Part shown: positions 25,478 to 34,500 of the stretch, in pieces
How positions within the stretch are numbered: position 1 is the first letter of the stretch
Layout of the letters: each line of letters starts with the position of its first letter
Source of the DNA: Cohnella pontilimi
Lineage (GTDB): Bacteria; Bacillota; Bacilli; Paenibacillales; Paenibacillaceae
Direction: 5' to 3'
Length of the DNA stretch: 64,000 bases
NCBI RefSeq assembly: GCF_005049045.1
Contig: NZ_SUPK01000004.1
Span: forward strand, 186,001-250,000
Notes under the pieces: model-generated
What the model was told of the DNA's origin: nothing
The model's database searches: none
The model's input: only the letters and a program-made list of their open reading frames with translations
Made by a program: the position numbers and the translations under genes

Positions 25478-25933
25478 TTACTCGGCAGGACGGTTTACCG
25501 TTTCTGTCTCGCGATCGAAATCATCGTCCGGTCTCGCCAATTTAGGCGGCAGCTGCCAGGCTGTCACAACAGCGAGAAGCACGAACACAATATCCATTCC
25601 GCCGAACAAATCGGAGAAGACTTCTTGGAATAAGGTGAACGTGACACTATCGAACATACCCGTCATACCTTCGTTAAACATATAAGCGAAAATAAAATAT
25701 TTGCCCAGCAAAATGCCGATCAGGCTTGCGACAACTGCGATGATCTGGTGCGTCACACCGGTACGCCTACCGGATAAATAGGAAACAGCGTACCCCGACA
25801 TCCCGCCGATCGCCCAAGCGACCAGGCCGAGTTCATAATCCGTCACAACCGCGATCAGCGCCCACAGCACGCCGCCGATCACCGCAGCGGCCAAAGCTCC
25901 GATTGTGGGTAAGACGACTCCGTTTCTTTGCAC
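25478..25933 (-). CDS. Hypothetical polytopic membrane protein
   Basis: No family recognised with confidence. The 151-residue product has four hydrophobic segments (around VLPTIGALAAAVIGGVLWAL, LVAWAIGGMSGYAVSYLSG, IIAVVASLIGILLGKYFIFA and IVFVLLAVVTAWQLPP) and an acidic tail rich in Asp and Glu. Start is GTG 25933, nine bases after AGGAGG; an ATG six codons earlier overlaps that site and is unlikely. Monocistronic, ended by its own terminator. Confidence 0.65.
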   Translation of the reverse strand: MQRNGVVLPTIGALAAAVIGGVLWALIAVVTDYELGLVAWAIGGMSGYAVSYLSGRRTGVTHQIIAVVASLIGILLGKYFIFAYMFNEGMTGMFDSVTFTLFQEVFSDLFGGMDIVFVLLAVVTAWQLPPKLARPDDDFDRETETVNRPAE

Positions 25934-26042
25934 TTCCCAATTCCTCCTCATAGTTGCATTAGCTTGTGATATTCAGTTTGCGTTCCCCCTAAACATTTCT
26001 CCAAACGACACGAAATTCCTTTTTTAGACAAAGTTCTGCATT

Positions 26043-26078
26043 AGAAAACCTGGAACGCGATTCAAGCGCTCCAGGTTT
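26043..26078 (-). terminator. Intrinsic terminator after the lectin gene
   Basis: On the minus strand AAACCTGGA pairs perfectly with TCCAGGTTT, with GCG/CGC near the loop, followed by TCT; the U tract is short. Confidence 0.65.
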
Positions 26079-26097
26079 CGGCATGGGTAATGAATCG

Positions 26098-28112
26098 TTA
26101 TTTTTTTGCCGCGTCGTGCGGCACCGTAACCGTGACGCTGGCCGTAGTCCGGTTACCGGCATGATCCGTAATGAGATAGGTTATCGTATAGATTCTTCCG
26201 GTCCCATTACCGGATCTTTCAGCCCGCAATTCGAATGAAGTATCGCCGGTTCCATATTGTGCGCCGGCAATGTCCGCCGATGTGTTTCCGTCTCCCGCTC
26301 CATTGGCCGGCTCGCTGCTGGAGATGGACTCCAATATGATTTGGGCCACCTGGGAGCCGGAATCTTTCGCGTTCAAGGTGACCGTGACCGGAATCATTTT
26401 ATGGTTGGCGGGCCATAGTTGGGATGGGTTGGCGGAAATGGTGAAGGCGGGTGCCGTATGATCCACCTGGATGGTTTCCTCCCGAACCGGCTCGGTATTT
26501 CCAGCCAGATCCACACTGCGATATTCTACGCGATAGACTCCTTCCGTCAAGGTGAACGGACCCGAGTAGGAAACCCAATCTCCCTGATTCAAGCGATATT
26601 CGGTTCGGTTCACTCCGGATAAAGCATCGGATGCATCGAAGGACACAACCGCGTCCGCATCGTACCATTCGCCGCTGCCCTTCGGCTCGGCTTGATTGAT
26701 CGCGATGGTCGTTGCCGGAGCCGTATGGTCAGATTTAAAGGAAATCGACTTTACAGTCTCCATGTTCCCCAAATTGTCGGAACTGCGGTAATCGATGACG
26801 TGCTGTCCTTCACCGAGAACAATACCGTCTGTATACGTAGTCCAGTGTCCGCCGTTCAGCCGGTACTCCGTCTGCGCAACACCGGACAAATTGTCGACTG
26901 CCGTAAACTTAACCGCCGGATCGCTGATGTACCATCCGTTTGCCCCGTCGGGTACCAAAGGAATGATCTCCAAGACGGTGGTCGTCGGAGCATCCGTATC
27001 GAAAGTGACGGATGTTTCCGCATAGGCGCCGCCGACAGCGACGGCCTTGATGGCAGCGGTTCCTGAGACGCTGCTCGATACAGCAGCTTGAGCTATGCCG
27101 TTCAAGTCGGTCGTGGCCGTCGGTTGAATCGTCCCGATTGTCGTGGAGAAACTGACCAACTTGCCAGCCGCCGGGGAGTTATCGTGATTTTTCACTTCTA
27201 CGGTCACGAGGCTCGAATCGTTCGTTAATGCCGGGGAGGCCGATGCCGTCACTTGGGTAGGTGCGGCTTCATAGATGTCAATATCCGTATCGATCACCGT
27301 GTTGTCGTTATCGAAATAAAAGTTACGGATATCATGATTTCCCCAACCGCTGCCGGTCGAAGACGTAAAGCCGACAAACACTTCATCTTGATTGAGCACC
27401 ACTTCAAATCCACATCATAGGACAATATAGGCGACGCCGGACGAGATTTCGAATTTTGCGAGGCGCGAACCTCCAGCTTTTTCGTGTCTCCGTTATAGTT
27501 CACCCAAGCATACCAAATGCCGCTTTTCAGATTGCCCGGCAAGTTCGTCGCGGTGACTTCCGAAATCATGTTCCCGTTAAGATTGATCCCGATATGATTA
27601 TCGTTCGGATCCCGCGCATAGGATTCGTCATTTCTCCACGTATCGAATTCCACTGCGATACTCGGGCTGATTCCCTGATACCCGATACCGCCGCCGTTGC
27701 TGCCGACATTGTTATTGACCGTTTGAATAATGAAGCTCAGTCCGTCCGCCCCTGGTATGCCGAAGTCGCCGCCGGAAGCGGAGATCTGAAATGAAAAATG
27801 CGCGCTGAAAGAACGCTGGTTGACCAGCGATACCCTTTTGGTGAAAAAGGCGCTTCCAGATTGCTGTCTGGCCGCTCTCGTCAATCGCAGCACTCTTTGC
27901 CCGTCAGGTCCTACAGCCCCCGTGCTGCCTGGGTTGTTGGACAAAGTGCTGTTGTTCAAGGTGAATTGCGACAAATCATTAAAATTTTGAAACACTGCGG
28001 TAATCACTTTCGGTTCATTAGCCGCTGAGATGGAGCCCCCTATTGAAAATAAGGCCAGGATGAAAATCAAAACTCCGAATATCAGCTTGTTCCAAAATTT
28101 CTTCAATTTCAA
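26098..28112 (-). pseudogene. Secreted L-type lectin with Ig-like domains, frameshifted
   Basis: Two overlapping frames together make one protein. The first (from ATG 28112) has a signal peptide (KLIFGVLIFILALFSIGGSISA) and a legume/L-type lectin domain with IPGADGLSFIIQTV and AVEFDTWRN; it breaks after LSYDVDL. The second frame resumes at about 27403 with VVLNQDEVFVGFTSSTGSGW, exactly the missing end of the lectin fold, followed by a Big_1-type invasin-like domain, two repeats with TEYRLN...YRS...D..GN (OmpL47-like), and a last Ig-like domain. GATTTGAAGTGGTG would read through if it were GATTTGGAAGTGGTG, so one missing base explains it. True mutation, phase switch or sequencing error are all possible. 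About 670 residues if restored. Confidence 0.8.
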
Positions 28113-28276
28113 TCGTCCTTCCGCGGGAATTTTATCGGAATCACCGACTGTTCAATATATAGGTCTACCGATGAGAATAGTCCTCCGCAGGACGTTAGCT
28201 TGGTTGATGAGATCGCCCTTGATGTTCTTCGGATCATTCGAAAGATCGAACTGGCCCTGCTTTTTTTGAGATTCCC

Positions 28277-28306
28277 TTGATATAGGAACGTTTGTTCCCA
28301 TATAAT
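28277..28306 (+). promoter_or_regulatory. Sigma-A-type promoter with embedded LexA (DinR) box
   Basis: TTGATA (28277-28282), 18 bases, perfect TATAAT (28301-28306). The spacer contains GGAACGTTTGTTCC (28285-28298); its reverse, GGAACAAACGTTCC, fits the Bacillus DinR/LexA consensus CGAACRNRYGTTYC at 13 of 14 positions. This suggests SOS control of the small gene at 28363. Confidence 0.55.
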
Positions 28307-28362
28307 AATACCACGCGATGCCCCGCGCGCATTCGACGTGACGAATCAAGGAGGCTTTCCCG

Positions 28363-28500
28363 GTGAATCAATCCCAAACCCAACAAAAAACGGAATTGAA
28401 AATTTTGGTGTGCTTCAACTGCTCGACACAATATCCCGTTCCGGTTCATACAGGATGTTCGATCTGCCCGACCTGCGGCCAGAAATCCTGCTCGGAGTAA
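28363..28500 (+). CDS. Small protein with paired CxxC motifs (45 aa)
   Basis: Starts with GTG, eight bases after AGGAGG. The product has a polar N-terminus (MNQSQTQQKTELK) and two zinc-knuckle-like pairs, CFNC and CPTC, 17 residues apart, inside a motif CFNCSTQYPVPVHTGCSICP. This looks like a single zinc ribbon. No known name. It is the first gene of a + strand run of small proteins and is preceded by a promoter with a LexA-type box. Confidence 0.6.
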   Translation: MNQSQTQQKTELKILVCFNCSTQYPVPVHTGCSICPTCGQKSCSE

Positions 28501-28595
28501 CGGAAACATGAAGTTCCTTCGTTCACATACCCGGCCGTCAAAACGGACAAATTATGTTCGAACGGCACTTTGCGGAAGAGGAGTCACGATCCTCG

Positions 28596-28784
28596 ATGAC
28601 CATGCACCCGAATAAACACGATCTCGCGGATTTGGTAAACAACAGAAGCCGCTCCGTATATGTATCCGGCCTGGACATGCAAGGACAGGATCCGACAGAG
28701 GTCGATAAAAGCGAACGAAAAGTCCTAGATGATCCGACCGCGCTTTATGATCTGGGTGTTCCCAACGCCTCGCCTCCACAATAA
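28596..28784 (+). CDS. Small hydrophilic hypothetical protein (62 aa)
   Basis: Start chosen at ATG 28596 with GGAGTC/AAGAGGAG upstream; an upstream in-frame ATG at 28554 or a later one at 28602 are possible. The product (MTMHPNKHDLADLVNNRSRS...) is polar and acidic, has no Cys or membrane helix, and contains repeated Asp-Pro-Thr. Not recognised. Same strand and close spacing to the other small genes suggest a shared transcript. Confidence 0.5.
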   Translation: MTMHPNKHDLADLVNNRSRSVYVSGLDMQGQDPTEVDKSERKVLDDPTALYDLGVPNASPPQ

Positions 28785-28845
28785 CGGACACGGATTTCAG
28801 CGACACAAGCAATGGAAGCGGGACGAACTGGAGGTGAAACCATAG

Positions 28846-28983
28846 ATGGCAGAGGAATTTAAACAGAATAAAGGCAACATGCTGCGTGAGCACGGAGAAG
28901 AGTATGTGGAGGACGTGCTGCGCAAAAATCATAAACATCACGCGCAGAACAACCCGAAGGAAAGGCATACCCAAAAGCCGTAA
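28846..28983 (+). CDS. Small hydrophilic hypothetical protein (45 aa)
   Basis: ATG lies eight bases after GGAGGTGA, a near-perfect ribosome binding site. The product MAEEFKQNKGNMLREHGEEY continues with a charged helix and a His-rich patch (KNHKHHAQNN). Unrecognised; the composition is like small spore or stress proteins of Bacilli. It stands 29 bases before the DUF3231 gene. Confidence 0.6.
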   Translation: MAEEFKQNKGNMLREHGEEYVEDVLRKNHKHHAQNNPKERHTQKP

Positions 28984-29012
28984 CCTGATGAAGTCATGAC
29001 AGGAGCGATAAC

Positions 29013-29519
29013 ATGGGCATTTTGGATGGAAATTCGAAACACGAGCCTCTCCATTACGGAGAAGTTTTTCAATTGTGGGAATATTCCATGTTAAGTGGAT
29101 TAGCTTTGTCCGCTTTTCAAAAGTTTAAATCTCATGCCGGCGACAAAGATCTCAAGGAATTGCTCGAGGATTGCGCCGACCATGCGAAAAACAGCATCGA
29201 AGAATGTGACGAGCTCTTGAAGAATAACGGGATCGCTCCGCCGCCTTCACTGCCCGAAACGCCACCGGCCAAGCTGGAAGATATCCCGGTCGGCGCACGC
29301 TTCACCGATCCTGAAATCGCAGCCGCCATCACCAGCGACATCGCCATTGGGCTGACCGCGAGCAGCAAAACCATGGCGACATCCATCCGGGAAGATGTCG
29401 GCGCTTTGTTCGCGAAATACCATGCGGCGAAAACAGTATTGGGACTGCGAGCACTAAGACTCAACAAGGACAAAGGCTGGCTCATCCCTCCTCCCTTACA
29501 CATTCAGCAGTCCGATTGA
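29013..29519 (+). CDS. DUF3231-family protein
   Basis: All-helical cytoplasmic protein of 168 residues, matching one DUF3231 repeat unit. Signature stretches are HYGEVFQLWEYSMLSGLALS, LEDCADHAKNSIEECDELLK, GIAPPPSLPE and FTDPEIAAAITSDIAIGLTA. Family members occur only in Bacilli and are often linked to spores; their bundle resembles ferritin-like folds. AGGAGCG precedes the ATG. Last gene of the small-protein cluster. Confidence 0.82.
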   Translation: MGILDGNSKHEPLHYGEVFQLWEYSMLSGLALSAFQKFKSHAGDKDLKELLEDCADHAKNSIEECDELLKNNGIAPPPSLPETPPAKLEDIPVGARFTDPEIAAAITSDIAIGLTASSKTMATSIREDVGALFAKYHAAKTVLGLRALRLNKDKGWLIPPPLHIQQSD

Positions 29520-29526
29520 AGGAGCA

Positions 29527-29570
29527 AAAAAATGGACCGTCGGAGAAAACTCCGCGGTCCATTTTAGTTT
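29527..29570. terminator. Bidirectional intrinsic terminator
   Basis: AAAATGGACCG-C-CGGAG pairs with CTCCG-CGGTCCATTTT around an AAAA loop, with A and T runs on the two sides. It lies between convergent DUF3231 and SLH genes. Confidence 0.85.
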
Positions 29571-29629
29571 ACAGTCTTATCCTGTAGAGATTCGCGTTAT
29601 TTTGTCAACACGCCGAATCCCGAAATCAT

Positions 29630-31471
29630 TTAGTCGATAAATTCAAGGTATTGCAAAGTTTTAAGCAGGATGACCGCCGCTTGTGCCCGGGTTGACGTGC
29701 CGAGCGGATCAAACCGGCGTGTGTCCAAACCGCTCATAATACCTTTAGATACAACAAATTGGATGGCTTCCTTGGCCCATACCGCCGATCGACCGACGTC
29801 CGCAAAGCGTGACAGGTCAGTTTTCCCGGCATCCCGGTTGGGATCTACATACTTGATCGCGTTGACCGCCATGACCGCCATCTCCTGCCTGGAAATCGGA
29901 TGGTTCGGATGAAACCTCCCATTATATCCGGACACCAGACCCGCTTGGCTGGCGATAAGCACATCCTGATTGTACCAATCGTTTGCTTGGATGTCTTTAA
30001 ATGCACCAGGGGCTTTCTTATCGTAGAGTCCGAGCGCCCGGACGAGCAGGGAAGCAAATTCGGCGCGGGAGATCGGATCGTTCGGGTGAAAAGCAGAAGC
30101 TGATTTCCCGGAGACGATTCCTTTGGAGGCCAACTGATTGATGGCCGATTGCGCCCAATGACCGGTCAAGTCTTTAAAATGGGGATTCTTATAACCCACG
30201 GCATACGTGCTGTTTCCTGTACGCTGCAGAACCGCCGAAACGGTACCGTCCGAAGCGGTAAAAAAACGGGTAGGTACGGGTGAAAGACGTTGGCCGTCGC
30301 GGAGCATGAAAACGGAGGCACGATCCGGATTAACCTCTATTTTCCCTAACGAAATAGACCGGGACACAAACGTACGGTCAAAATCTTGGATCGTGCGGGT
30401 TACTCCCTTGTTTATAATCGACAGGCTGTAGGCTACGGCCGGGGCAGGCAGCAAGGTTATATTTTCATTTAAGGCTGCCGTTTTTAATTGATCGGCGGGT
30501 TCCGAGCCGGCCGGTACAATGGAAATGCGAATTTCCGCATTGTCATCAAAGCCTGCGTTGGCTTGCAGTACGGATAAAGGAAGCATGAAGGAACCCGTCT
30601 TCGTCAGTACAAGAATGGAACCTGTGAGGCCTATCTTATCCGCAGCCAATTTAGCCGCTGAAGAGGGAATCACGAAGACAGCGGGATCCTGGATATCGAT
30701 TCCAACGGTTAATATTCGGGTATGCTCCGGCATGTCCCGAATAAGAGATGCTGCCAGTGAAGCATCCAAGCGAATTACGTACGCTCCATCGATTCTCTCA
30801 ATTTTCATCGCTTCTTGCAGCGAAACAAAAGGCAAATTGCCGGTTAAATGAGCATTCGGCAGTAGAATGGGAGGCAGTTCCACTGGTGCAGGGCTCGCAG
30901 GCACAGGTGGAGGACCTCCGTCGCCGGTCGAACCGGCAATCGTCACGGAAGCGGTGGCAGAGGAAACATGGTATACATGATCTTTCGAGTCCAAAATATC
31001 CATGGACCGGTCTTGATTATCGCCTTTCAAAACAAATGTTTTTATACCGGCGGAGGCATTCAATCTAACTTTTAGTTTTACGGTAAATAAGGTCGAACCG
31101 TTCACAACCGGGTAATCAGCTTCCTGGTTTGCGACGAGATAAGTAATCGTGCCGGGGACAGTAGAATCCGTCTTGGCAGCGGATTTGATCGTTCCATCCA
31201 CGAAGTAATCTTTTATCTGGCTTGCCGCTGGCTCAAAGGCGGAGGCATCATAGACAAAACGGAATGTTGCGCTATTCATTTTAGCCCCGGCTTCAAACCC
31301 ATCCAGCTTGAACTGCACTTCAACCGGGTCACCCGGGTGATAGACGGACTTATCGGTAACAAGCCCCGCGGAAGGAGCCGCGAAGGCGGCTCCAGGCAGC
31401 AGTCCGACGGCGAGGCAAATGATCAAGGAAATACTTGCGGCGATACGAAACCCGTTTTTAATTGGACTCAA
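29630..31471 (-). CDS. Cohesin-domain protein with three SLH wall anchors
   Basis: Surface protein of 613 residues. A signal peptide (to GAAFA) is followed by a cohesin-like module (about 35-185: SVYHPGDPVEVQFKLDGFEA, NSATFRFVYDASAF, TITYLVANQEADYPVVNGST), a Pro-rich linker (PPPVPASPAPVELPPILLPN), a middle region of unknown fold, and three SLH repeats (about 430-613: HFKDLTGHWAQSAINQLASK, FKDIQANDWYNQDVLIASQA, RFADVGRSAVWAKEAIQFVV) that bind pyruvylated wall polymer. The start is TTG 31471. It follows the giant RCC1 gene by 30 bases, so the two probably share a transcript and act together at the cell surface. Confidence 0.85.
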   Translation of the reverse strand: MSPIKNGFRIAASISLIICLAVGLLPGAAFAAPSAGLVTDKSVYHPGDPVEVQFKLDGFEAGAKMNSATFRFVYDASAFEPAASQIKDYFVDGTIKSAAKTDSTVPGTITYLVANQEADYPVVNGSTLFTVKLKVRLNASAGIKTFVLKGDNQDRSMDILDSKDHVYHVSSATASVTIAGSTGDGGPPPVPASPAPVELPPILLPNAHLTGNLPFVSLQEAMKIERIDGAYVIRLDASLAASLIRDMPEHTRILTVGIDIQDPAVFVIPSSAAKLAADKIGLTGSILVLTKTGSFMLPLSVLQANAGFDDNAEIRISIVPAGSEPADQLKTAALNENITLLPAPAVAYSLSIINKGVTRTIQDFDRTFVSRSISLGKIEVNPDRASVFMLRDGQRLSPVPTRFFTASDGTVSAVLQRTGNSTYAVGYKNPHFKDLTGHWAQSAINQLASKGIVSGKSASAFHPNDPISRAEFASLLVRALGLYDKKAPGAFKDIQANDWYNQDVLIASQAGLVSGYNGRFHPNHPISRQEMAVMAVNAIKYVDPNRDAGKTDLSRFADVGRSAVWAKEAIQFVVSKGIMSGLDTRRFDPLGTSTRAQAAVILLKTLQYLEFID

Positions 31472-31501
31472 ACTTTCTACCCCATCTCGTGGAAGTTTCG
31501 A

Positions 31502-34500
31502 TCAATGTTTCCTGTAAGCGGCGGTCCATAACGAGAAATCCTCGTTATTCACAATGCCGTTCCTTGTGAAGTCCATGAGTGCTTGATTGTATGCCGATGC
31601 CGTTCCGCTTTGAATGTCTTGGAAAATTTTTAACCATGCCGAGAAATCGACGTTATCAATAATACCGTTGGAGCCGATCGCAAAGACGCCGTTATCAATA
31701 CGTCCGACGTCCCCCGGGAGGAGAACGATAGGCTTGTCGACCGAAGTGCCCAAGGCGTTCGCTTGATCCGCAATCAGGTTTACGCCGGTTACCGGATGTA
31801 CGAGATATCCGAAACCGCTAATTTCCACAATTGCATTATTCAAGGGTGTAATGGCCGAAATGTTTAATCTTCCGGTCACCCGATTATTGCTGTCGACGGC
31901 GGCAAGGTGTCCACTCGCTTGCGGCACCCAATAAGAACGACCCTGATACGTGACACCGGTATCTGTAGAAGACGATTTTACCGTGATCGTGAGATTTTCA
32001 AAGGCTTTGTCGATTTCCCCCGGCACCACTTTACCCAGCAGCAGGCTGTTGAGATTGGAGCTTTCATCGCCGAGATAGAGACTGACGAATGCAGTGATTT
32101 TGGCACCGCTTGTGATCGTGACGGCTGACGACACGGACGGCACCTGATAGACTTTAAAGCTGGAATCGAGCATGTTGATGGATAAGTCCGCATTCGTACC
32201 TTTTAAAGTAAAGGTTGATGTTCCTAACGGAGCATTCGGCTTCACCTTGAACCGTACGGAAAACACAACTGAATCGTTCACGACCGGATAATCGTTGCTC
32301 GGATCCGCCACCAAATACGCCAATGTGCCGGCCGTCGGTTCCGACTTTACATGCGCCGGAATGCTGCCGTCGACAATATCGGTTTCCGGGTTGCCAACCG
32401 CTAATTCAAAAGCTGCAGTGTCGTAGTCCAGTTTGAATGTGGCGCTGTTGATTTTATCCGTATTCGCAAACCCGCGCAGCCGAACGTATAGCGTCACATC
32501 ATCACCGCGATTGTAAGCAGGCTGGTCCGTCGTCAACACGGCGGCCCGAACAGGAGAGTCTGAGGGAAACAAAACTTGAACGGGAGTCGATCGATCCGTC
32601 CATGTCCCGTCTCCAAGTTGCGCGAATTCATTATCACCCCAGGTCCAGACCGTTCCATCGCTTTTCAGCGCGATTGTATGATAACTACCGGCTGCAACGG
32701 CAAGTACACCGCTTAATCCGGCCACTTGAACGGGATTCGTTCTACTCGTCGTTGTACCGTCTCCGAGCTGACCTGCTCCATTAGCCCCCCAGGCCCAGAC
32801 CGTCCCGTCATTTTTCCGAACGACCGTGTGCAGCCACCCGCCTGCTACGGAAGACGCACCGTTTATTTCGGGTACTTGAACCGGAATGGAACTATTCGAC
32901 GTTGTCCCGTTTCCGAGTTGGCCTGATCCACCCGCTCCCCAGGTCCAGATCGACCCGTCGGCTCTCCGAACGACCGTGTGAATGGCCCCGCCTGCGATGG
33001 AGGTAACGCCGCTTAAATTGACTACTTTAGCGGGAATCGTTTTGTATGTCGTAGTCCCGTCTCCTAGTTGGCCGAATTCATTATATCCCCATGTCCAGAC
33101 TGTCTCGTCGTCTTTTAGAGCGATCGTGTGGGCGGACCCGGCAGCAATAGCAGTCACACCGGTTAATCCGTACACTTGCACCGGCGTGTATTTATCCTCC
33201 TGATTGAACCGGTCTGTTCTTGTCCCGTCCCCAAGTTGACCGTAGCTGTTTGACCCCCAGGTCCAGACCGTCCCATCACTTTTTAGAGCGACGGTATAGC
33301 TATCACCTGCCGCGATGGCGATAACTCCGCTTAATCCGGACACTTGAACAGGTCGTGTTCTACTCGTTGTGGTCCCGTCTCCGAGCTGACCGGATTCGTT
33401 ATTCCCCCAGACCCACACCATCCCGTCGTTTTTGAGCGCAACCATATATTCCGCGCCGCTCGCAATGGCGGTCACTCCGCTTAAGCCGGAGACCTGAACC
33501 GGCAATCTTCTATCCGTATTTGTCCCGTCCCCAAGCTGACCGAATTTATTCAACCCCCAGGTCCACACCGTCCCGTCGCTCTTCAGCGCTGCCGTATGCC
33601 CTATCCCTCCGGTAATCGAGGAAATCGGCGCGGATGCAGGGGTATCGGTTACCGTGACCGAAGCCGTTGCCGTATGGCCGAGATAAGTAACGGTAATGGT
33701 CGTTTGGCCGGCTTTGCTTCCAGACACCAGACCGGATGCGTTCACGGAAGCAATATCCGAATTCGACGATTGGTAACTTGCCTGATTTGTAACCGTCTGA
33801 GTCGTGTTGTCCGAATAGTGACCTGTCACGATCGTCTGATGTGTGTTTCCTTTGGAAAGGGTATAAGATGCCGAATCCAGTGTTATTCCTGTTAAGCTCG
33901 GCATCGGAGCTGCAGACCATTGAACCTGAACAGGGGCCGATCGATGAGTCGTAGTCCCGTCGCCGAGTTGACTTTCGAAGTTGCGGCCCCAAGACCACAC
34001 CTTCCCGTCATTTTTTAATGCGAGAGTGTGAAGCCACCCGCCCGCTACAGCGCTTATCCCGTTTAATCCGGAAACTTGAACCGGAGTCCGCCGATCGGTC
34101 GTACTCCCATCGCCAAGTTGGCCTAATTGGTTGTTGCCCCAGGCCCATACAGTGCCGTCGTTTCTAATTGCGATAGTATGTAATCCTCCAGTTGCAACAG
34201 CGTTTATTCCTCTTAAATCGGTCATTTCAATCGGAGCCGTTCGATTCGTGGTGGTTCCATCTCCAAGCTGACCGTAACCGTTAGCCCCCCAGGTCCACAC
34301 CGTCCCGTCGTTCTTCCGTGCGATGGAATGCCCTTCACCGCTTGAAATGGCGGTGATCCCGGTTAACCCGGACAGTTGAACCGGACTTAAACGATTCGTT
34401 GTAGACCCGTCTCCGAGCTGGCCGGCCGCGTTTAACCCCCACGCCCAAACCGTCCCGTCGTTTTTTACCGCAACGGAGTAAGAGAGCCCGGCTGAAATCG

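Noticed and set aside
28152..28302. Possible minus-strand small protein MGTNVPISRESQKKQ...
   Set aside because: The composition is protein-like, but there is no ribosome binding site and its start lies within the promoter of the divergent CxxC gene; left out, with moderate doubt.
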